A stretch of DNA of 27,005 bases from Ruminococcus sp. UBA6407 (GTDB lineage Bacteria; Bacillota; Clostridia; Oscillospirales; Ruminococcaceae), in the NCBI GenBank assembly GCA_002438605.1, contig DJPR01000018.1, positions 1 to 27,005 on the forward strand. Reading direction: 5' to 3'. Numbering within the stretch: position 1 is the first letter of the stretch; each line of letters opens with the position of its first letter. Both the position numbers and the translations under genes were made by a program. Positions 23,519 to 27,005 of the stretch are shown here, one piece after another. The notes under the pieces are model-generated. The model saw only the letters and a list, made by a program, of their open reading frames with translations. It did not search any database and was not told the DNA's origin.

Positions 23519-23551
23519 AAAACGTTCCTCGGTTTTTTCGAGGGACGTTTT
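23519..23551 (+). promoter_or_regulatory. Second hairpin, inverted copy of the first, before the DUF6017 gene
   Basis: Stem AAAACGT-CCTCG / CGAGG-ACGTTTT with a GTTTTTT loop and trailing T6. Its central 25 bases nearly equal the reverse complement of the centre of the hairpin at 23391-23427. It ends 20 nt before the first element gene, a position suited to attenuation or to strand-specific processing. Confidence 0.5.
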
Positions 23552-23571
23552 TTCAGAAAGGAGTGGTAAGA

Positions 23572-24432
23572 ATGGCAAGACTAACAAAGAAAATGGAGAA
23601 GGATTTCACAGTGGTTCATAACGAATTTATTCGAGATAAAAGCCTTGGGCTAACAGCAAGAGGTTTACTTTTGACCATGTTGTCCATGTCTGATTCTTTT
23701 AGTTTTTCCATTAAAGGCTTGGCAAGCATCGTTCCTGACGGTGAAACGAAAGTTTCCTCGGCTCTCAAAGAATTAGAAAGATGCGGATATTTACGCAGGC
23801 AAAGAATATTTGCTGATAATGGGAGATTTCTTGACGTGGAATATTCTATAAGCGATGAACCGATTTTTTTGGAGGATACACCAGAACAGGAAACACCATA
23901 TCGGGAAAACCCAAATGTGGATGAAACACATGCGGAAAACCACGATGTATATAAAATATCAAAACTATCAAGTACCAAAGAATCAAATACTGATTTATTA
24001 ACTATCAATCAATCTATCTCAAAGAATGAAGATAAAAAGGGATGGATTGATAAGATTGAATGGGAACAGACAAAACAATTGGTCGAAGAACAGATAGAAG
24101 CAGATATTATACTGCAAACGACTAACTCTAAAGGGCATTTAATATACAATGCTGAGCAAGTGAATGAACTCATTCATATGATTAGCTTTGTACGTTGTAC
24201 AACACAAAAATCCATTCGCATTAACGGTATGGATATGGATACAGAAATAGTTCGTTCCATGTATTCAAAACTCAATTCCGAACATATCATGTATGTTTTA
24301 GACTGCTTAAAGGCAAACTCCGCCAAAATCACAGCAAGGCAAAATTATTTACTGACAGCGTTATACAATGCTCCCATTTCAATGGAGGGTTTTTATGATA
24401 ACCTTGTCCACCATGATATGTGTACCGGATAA
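23572..24432 (+). CDS. Helix-turn-helix/DUF6017 replication-type protein of the conjugative element
   Basis: A 286-aa protein. The N-terminal winged helix (residues 1-95: MARLTKKMEKDFTVVHNEFI, LGLTARGLLLTMLSM, VSSALKELERCGYLRR) is of the replication initiator/RepA_N or DnaD-like kind. A low-complexity polar linker follows, then a C-terminal DUF6017 helical domain (residues about 165-280, IRINGMDMDTEIVRSMYSKL, SEHIMYVLDCLKANS). In Tn1549-like elements this gene heads the transfer module and may serve autonomous replication of the excised circle. ATG at 23572 follows AAAGGAG; reading back to 23374 would pass through both hairpins and is rejected. Confidence 0.88.
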   Translation: MARLTKKMEKDFTVVHNEFIRDKSLGLTARGLLLTMLSMSDSFSFSIKGLASIVPDGETKVSSALKELERCGYLRRQRIFADNGRFLDVEYSISDEPIFLEDTPEQETPYRENPNVDETHAENHDVYKISKLSSTKESNTDLLTINQSISKNEDKKGWIDKIEWEQTKQLVEEQIEADIILQTTNSKGHLIYNAEQVNELIHMISFVRCTTQKSIRINGMDMDTEIVRSMYSKLNSEHIMYVLDCLKANSAKITARQNYLLTALYNAPISMEGFYDNLVHHDMCTG

Positions 24433-24488
24433 TTACTACGCTATCAACTGGATTTCCGGTTGAAAATAAAAAAATGGAGGAATCAAAA

Positions 24489-24770
24489 ATGAGCATGACC
24501 ATTATTCCAAAGGGAACAAACGACAAAATGTTAGTCAATTACGCAAACGTCATTTCCATATTCACAATGGAAAATACAACCGTGGTGGATACAGAAACAG
24601 ATGAAGAAAAAATGGCGTATGCGATTGTCGCAGAAGTTGTTGACAATGAGGATGTTGTAATTCTTGGTATTTACGATACCGGAATCCAAATGGAACAAGC
24701 CTTGGCAACATTGATTAACTGGTTGTCTGGAAATTCAGATACAGGAAACTTGTTCCGGATGCCCGATTAA
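24489..24770 (+). CDS. Small conjugative-element protein, 93 aa
   Basis: Unrecognised by function. MSMTIIPKGTNDKMLVNYANVI begins the protein, then a strand-rich middle (YAIVAEVVDNEDVVILGIYD) and a helix MEQALATLINWLSGN. GGAGG at 24475-24479 supports ATG at 24489 instead of the longer reading from 24420. The strand-strand-helix end resembles the next gene product: AYAIVAEVVDNEDVVILGIY against SYSVLAEINNGEIVTIAVIT, with WL near the end of the helix in both. They are probably distant paralogues. The gene lies 56 nt after the DUF6017 gene in the same operon. Confidence 0.78.
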   Translation: MSMTIIPKGTNDKMLVNYANVISIFTMENTTVVDTETDEEKMAYAIVAEVVDNEDVVILGIYDTGIQMEQALATLINWLSGNSDTGNLFRMPD

Positions 24771-24780
24771 AAAAAGAGAG

Positions 24781-25074
24781 ATGAAAAGAATGAGGGAAGT
24801 TGTAAAAACTGTTAAAACCGAAAAGCTTTTATTGACTGAGTTCAACCGTATTCTGTGCAAGGAAAACATTGTTTCGCTGCGAATTGAACAAAATCAAATG
24901 AAATCATATAGCGTTTTGGCTGAAATCAACAATGGTGAAATTGTGACAATTGCAGTGATAACTGATGTAAAAACCGCCAGAAAGTTTGCTCTAAAGCTTC
25001 GCTTATGGCTGCAAAGCACAGAAGACTGTCCGTTTCACACGCAGTATGAAATAAATCATATTATGCGTAGATAA
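24781..25074 (+). CDS. Small conjugative-element protein, 97 aa, related to its neighbour
   Basis: Basic 97-aa protein with no function that I can name. It has an N-terminal helix (REVVKTVKTEKLLLTEFNRI), two strands (SYSVLAEINNGEIVTIAVIT) and a helix (AKTARKF-type, VKTARKFALKLRLWLQS). The fold pattern matches the 93-aa protein upstream, which starts 10 nt before it ends; the spacing implies one transcript. An AAAGAGAG site precedes the ATG; a second Met at residue 4 is possible. Confidence 0.75.
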   Translation: MKRMREVVKTVKTEKLLLTEFNRILCKENIVSLRIEQNQMKSYSVLAEINNGEIVTIAVITDVKTARKFALKLRLWLQSTEDCPFHTQYEINHIMRR

Positions 25075-25086
25075 GGAGGACATTCT

Positions 25087-25572
25087 ATGGCTTCTGACAT
25101 GGAACACGGCTTAAAAAAGACACTTTCTCTTTCCAAACAAGCAACTGAACTTACATCAGACATAATGAAAGAGATGATGAAAACCTTTTTAAGCGGAAAT
25201 GCAGAAAAGAAAGGTAAGATTTCTGTTCGCCAATTGAATAAACGTGCAACAGAACATGGTGGAAAGTTGGAATCTATTGAAGTGTCAGATAAAAATATCG
25301 GAGATTTTTTGTCTGTCGCAAAAAAATATGATATTGACTTTGCAATAAAACACGATTCAGCATCTGGCGAATTTCATGTGATGTTTGAATCTGGAAAGAC
25401 AGATAATTTCAAGCGTGCTTTTACTGAATATGCAAATGAAAAACAGCAAGACATTGAGAAGCAGCCGACAGTAACAAGACAGCAGCTGCGTGAGAATGCA
25501 CAGCGTATTCAAGAGCAAGAGCCGAAAAAGAAAGAAAAAGTTCGTGAAAAATCAAAGGACATGGCTCTTTAA
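25087..25572 (+). CDS. PcfB-like protein (DUF3801) of the conjugative element
   Basis: 161-aa protein of the PcfB/DUF3801 family found directly before VirD4-type genes. It starts ASDMEHGLKKTLSLSKQATE, has the conserved GKISVRQLNKRATEHGGKLE region, then IGDFLSVAKKYDIDFAIKHD and a helix-rich charged C-terminus rich in Gln, Glu and Lys (residues 115-161). In pCF10 PcfB supports the coupling protein PcfC. GGAGG lies before the ATG. Its stop is 33 nt before the coupling protein start, so the two are surely co-transcribed. Confidence 0.88.
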   Translation: MASDMEHGLKKTLSLSKQATELTSDIMKEMMKTFLSGNAEKKGKISVRQLNKRATEHGGKLESIEVSDKNIGDFLSVAKKYDIDFAIKHDSASGEFHVMFESGKTDNFKRAFTEYANEKQQDIEKQPTVTRQQLRENAQRIQEQEPKKKEKVREKSKDMAL

Positions 25573-25605
25573 TGCCGACAAAGCCACTTGACTTCGGAGA
25601 AAATA

Positions 25606-27005
25606 ATGAATAGCAAAAAAGTAAAGAAAACGATATTGAGTTGGCTGCCATTTGTTATATTTGGATACGCAGGTGATTTGATTTCACTTGCATATCGAAC
25701 AGCCGAAGGTAACGGAATCTCTGAAAAAATGATGCCATTTATGAATAACCTAGGCGTTGTTTTTGCACAGGTAATTCCGAGTTTCAATGTGATAGATTTG
25801 GGATTTGGCGTAGCAGTTGCACTCATAATGAAACTCATCATGTACATTAAGTCAAAAAACAAAAAGAAATTCCGTAATGGTGAGGAATACGGTAGTGCAA
25901 GATGGGGCAACGAACAAGATATAGAACCATATATGGACTTAAAAGATAAGTTTAATAATGTAATTCTAACGCAAACCGAGAGCCTGACAATGGGAAAACC
26001 CTCTCACCCGAAATACGCCAGAAATAAAAATATTCTGGTTATCGGTGGTTCTGGTTCAGGTAAAACAAGATTTTTTGTCAAACCAAACTTAATGCAGATG
26101 CATTCTAGCTATATCGTTACCGACCCGAAAGGAACAGTATTGATTGAATGCGGAAAAATGTTGAAGCGTGGCAGACCGATAGGAAAAGATAGCAAGGGTA
26201 AGACAATCTATGAACCATATCACATAAAGGTTTTTAATACGATTGATTTCGCAAAATCAATGCACTATAACCCTTTTGCATATATTAGCGAAAAAAATCG
26301 TGAAAAGGATATTCTTAAATTTGTAGATGTCCTTATCAAAAACACAAGCGGAAATCAGCCGAATAGCGGTGAAGATTTCTGGGTTAAAGCAGAAAAACTT
26401 TTATATACTGCATATATTGCAATGATTTTTGCAACCTCTCCTCCGGATGAGCGAAATTTTGAAACATTGATTGATATGATTAACATGTCTGAGTGCAGAG
26501 AAGATGATGAAACATTCAAAAATGCAATTGATAGACATTTTGAATTCGTTGAAATGTGGATAAACGGAACAATTCCGGAAGAAATTCCAGAGGAATATGA
26601 AGGATATGAGGGATTTAAAGAACTTGAACCCTCAGATGAAGTTGTTAGAATTGCTTCATTTGCAATCAAACAGTTTAAGTCATATAAGCTGGCAGCTGGT
26701 AAAACAGCAAAGTCTATTTTGATTTCTTGTTCAACACGGTTAGCACCGTTTGCAATAGATGAGGTATTAGAGATAACCAGATATGACGAATTAGGCTTAG
26801 ACAAACTTGGTGATGAGCTGTCTGCTTTATTTGTCATTATCTCTGATACCGATGCTACATTTAACTTCTTAGTAGCAATTATGTATTCACAGCTTTTCAA
26901 CTTGCTCTGTACTCGTGCAGATACGAATGATGGTGGCAAGCTGAAATACCATGTTCGCTGCTTACTCGATGAGTTTGCGAACAGTGTGACACGTTTCGTA
27001 CTGAA
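25606..27005 (+). CDS. VirD4-like conjugal coupling protein, CD1115 family (partial; apparently interrupted)
   Basis: Membrane-anchored ATPase that hands the relaxase-DNA complex to the transfer channel. Two N-terminal membrane segments lie near residues 10-30 and 63-82. A conserved KNKKKFRNGEEYGSARWG follows, then Walker A GGSGSGKT (147-154), VTDPKGTVLIECGKM, SGEDFWVKAEKLLYTAYIA, KSILISCSTRLAPF and Walker B with LLDEFAN (residues 455-459 DEFAN). ATG at 25606 follows CGGAGA. After DEFAN the family reads IGQIPKFEKL; here the bases give SVTRFVL instead, starting with GTGTG at 26984. The coding sequence runs off the window, and I infer an intron or other interruption. Confidence 0.9.
   Translation, partial: MNSKKVKKTILSWLPFVIFGYAGDLISLAYRTAEGNGISEKMMPFMNNLGVVFAQVIPSFNVIDLGFGVAVALIMKLIMYIKSKNKKKFRNGEEYGSARWGNEQDIEPYMDLKDKFNNVILTQTESLTMGKPSHPKYARNKNILVIGGSGSGKTRFFVKPNLMQMHSSYIVTDPKGTVLIECGKMLKRGRPIGKDSKGKTIYEPYHIKVFNTIDFAKSMHYNPFAYISEKNREKDILKFVDVLIKNTSGNQPNSGEDFWVKAEKLLYTAYIAMIFATSPPDERNFETLIDMINMSECREDDETFKNAIDRHFEFVEMWINGTIPEEIPEEYEGYEGFKELEPSDEVVRIASFAIKQFKSYKLAAGKTAKSILISCSTRLAPFAIDEVLEITRYDELGLDKLGDELSALFVIISDTDATFNFLVAIMYSQLFNLLCTRADTNDGGKLKYHVRCLLDEFANSVTRFVL
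26984..27005 (+). mobile_element. Possible 5' end of a group II intron
   Basis: The coding frame of the coupling protein is conserved up to GCGAACA (26977-26983), the Asn codon and first base of the expected Ile codon. The next bases GTGTG fit the bacterial group II intron 5' consensus GUGYG. Only 22 nt of it are visible, so neither the folded ribozyme nor the maturase can be examined. Confidence 0.5.

Larger units (their letters stand above)
23381..27005 (+). mobile_element. Left part of a Tn1549/CD1115-type integrative conjugative element
   Basis: Gene order HTH/DUF6017 protein, two small proteins, PcfB/DUF3801 protein, VirD4-like CD1115-family coupling ATPase is that of the transfer modules of Tn1549-like elements of Firmicutes. 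All genes point away from the chromosome. The outer boundary must lie between the EF-G paralogue stop (23271) and the first hairpin; I cannot place the exact end because no terminal repeat or second junction is visible. Integrase, relaxase and most transfer genes would lie beyond the window. Confidence 0.75.

Noticed and set aside
26355..26939. Long minus-strand ORF of 194 codons inside the conjugative element
   Set aside because: It lies opposite the VirD4-like gene, whose plus-strand frame has all the ATPase motifs. The minus product is Ser/Asn-rich with no start site of quality and no family resemblance.

Overview
The window looks like part of the chromosome of a spore-forming, low-GC gut clostridium, most likely close to Ruminococcus (Oscillospiraceae). 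This is inferred from the AT-rich sequence, strong GGAGG ribosome binding sites, sporulation genes (spoVT, spoVAC), a SCIFF ranthipeptide locus, a secreted GH16 beta-glucanase with a dockerin-like N-terminus, and a Tn1549-type conjugative element. No rRNA, tRNA or CRISPR array was seen.

Layout. 154-2392: spoVT (+), then dtd, yjbQ and nth (-). A 162-bp element with perfect 20-bp terminal inverted repeats lies between yjbQ and nth and supplies the nth stop codon. 2491-4577: a GntR/YtrA-type repressor with an ABC ATPase and permease, under a consensus promoter flanked by two repeated operator-like boxes. 4581-6620: spoVAC and the secreted GH16 enzyme, both (-). 6664-8696: an ABC-F ATPase. 8764-10503: the SCIFF precursor peptide (45 aa, six Cys), an intervening terminator, and its radical SAM/SPASM maturase. 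10667-12855: an AgrA-like LytTR response regulator and AgrC-like GHKL histidine kinase, with no agrB or agrD in view. 12974-14606: a cytoplasmic-looking amidase with an SH3 domain, and an APH-fold kinase (-). 14677-15815: a promoter, a structured 235-bp inverted-repeat element, and nfo (endonuclease IV). 15811-19290: a five-gene (-) operon of PHP phosphoesterase, malic enzyme, TSCPD protein, YdcF-family protein (apparently frameshifted near its N-terminus) and an 84-aa protein. 19307-21061: a cluster of hairpins and a MATE/SpoVB-like flippase. 21119-23271: an EF-G paralogue.

From about 23380 to the end lies the start of an integrative conjugative element of the Tn1549/CD1115 type. It has paired inverted hairpins, an HTH/DUF6017 replication-type protein, two small related proteins, a PcfB-like (DUF3801) protein and a VirD4-like coupling ATPase. 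The coupling protein leaves its conserved reading frame directly after its DEFAN Walker B motif, at a GTGTG that fits a group II intron 5' end, 22 bases before the window stops.

The items most worth a second look are the SCIFF locus beside an orphan Agr-type two-component system, the two unrelated structured inverted-repeat elements, the frameshifted YdcF gene, and the probable intron in the coupling-protein gene.
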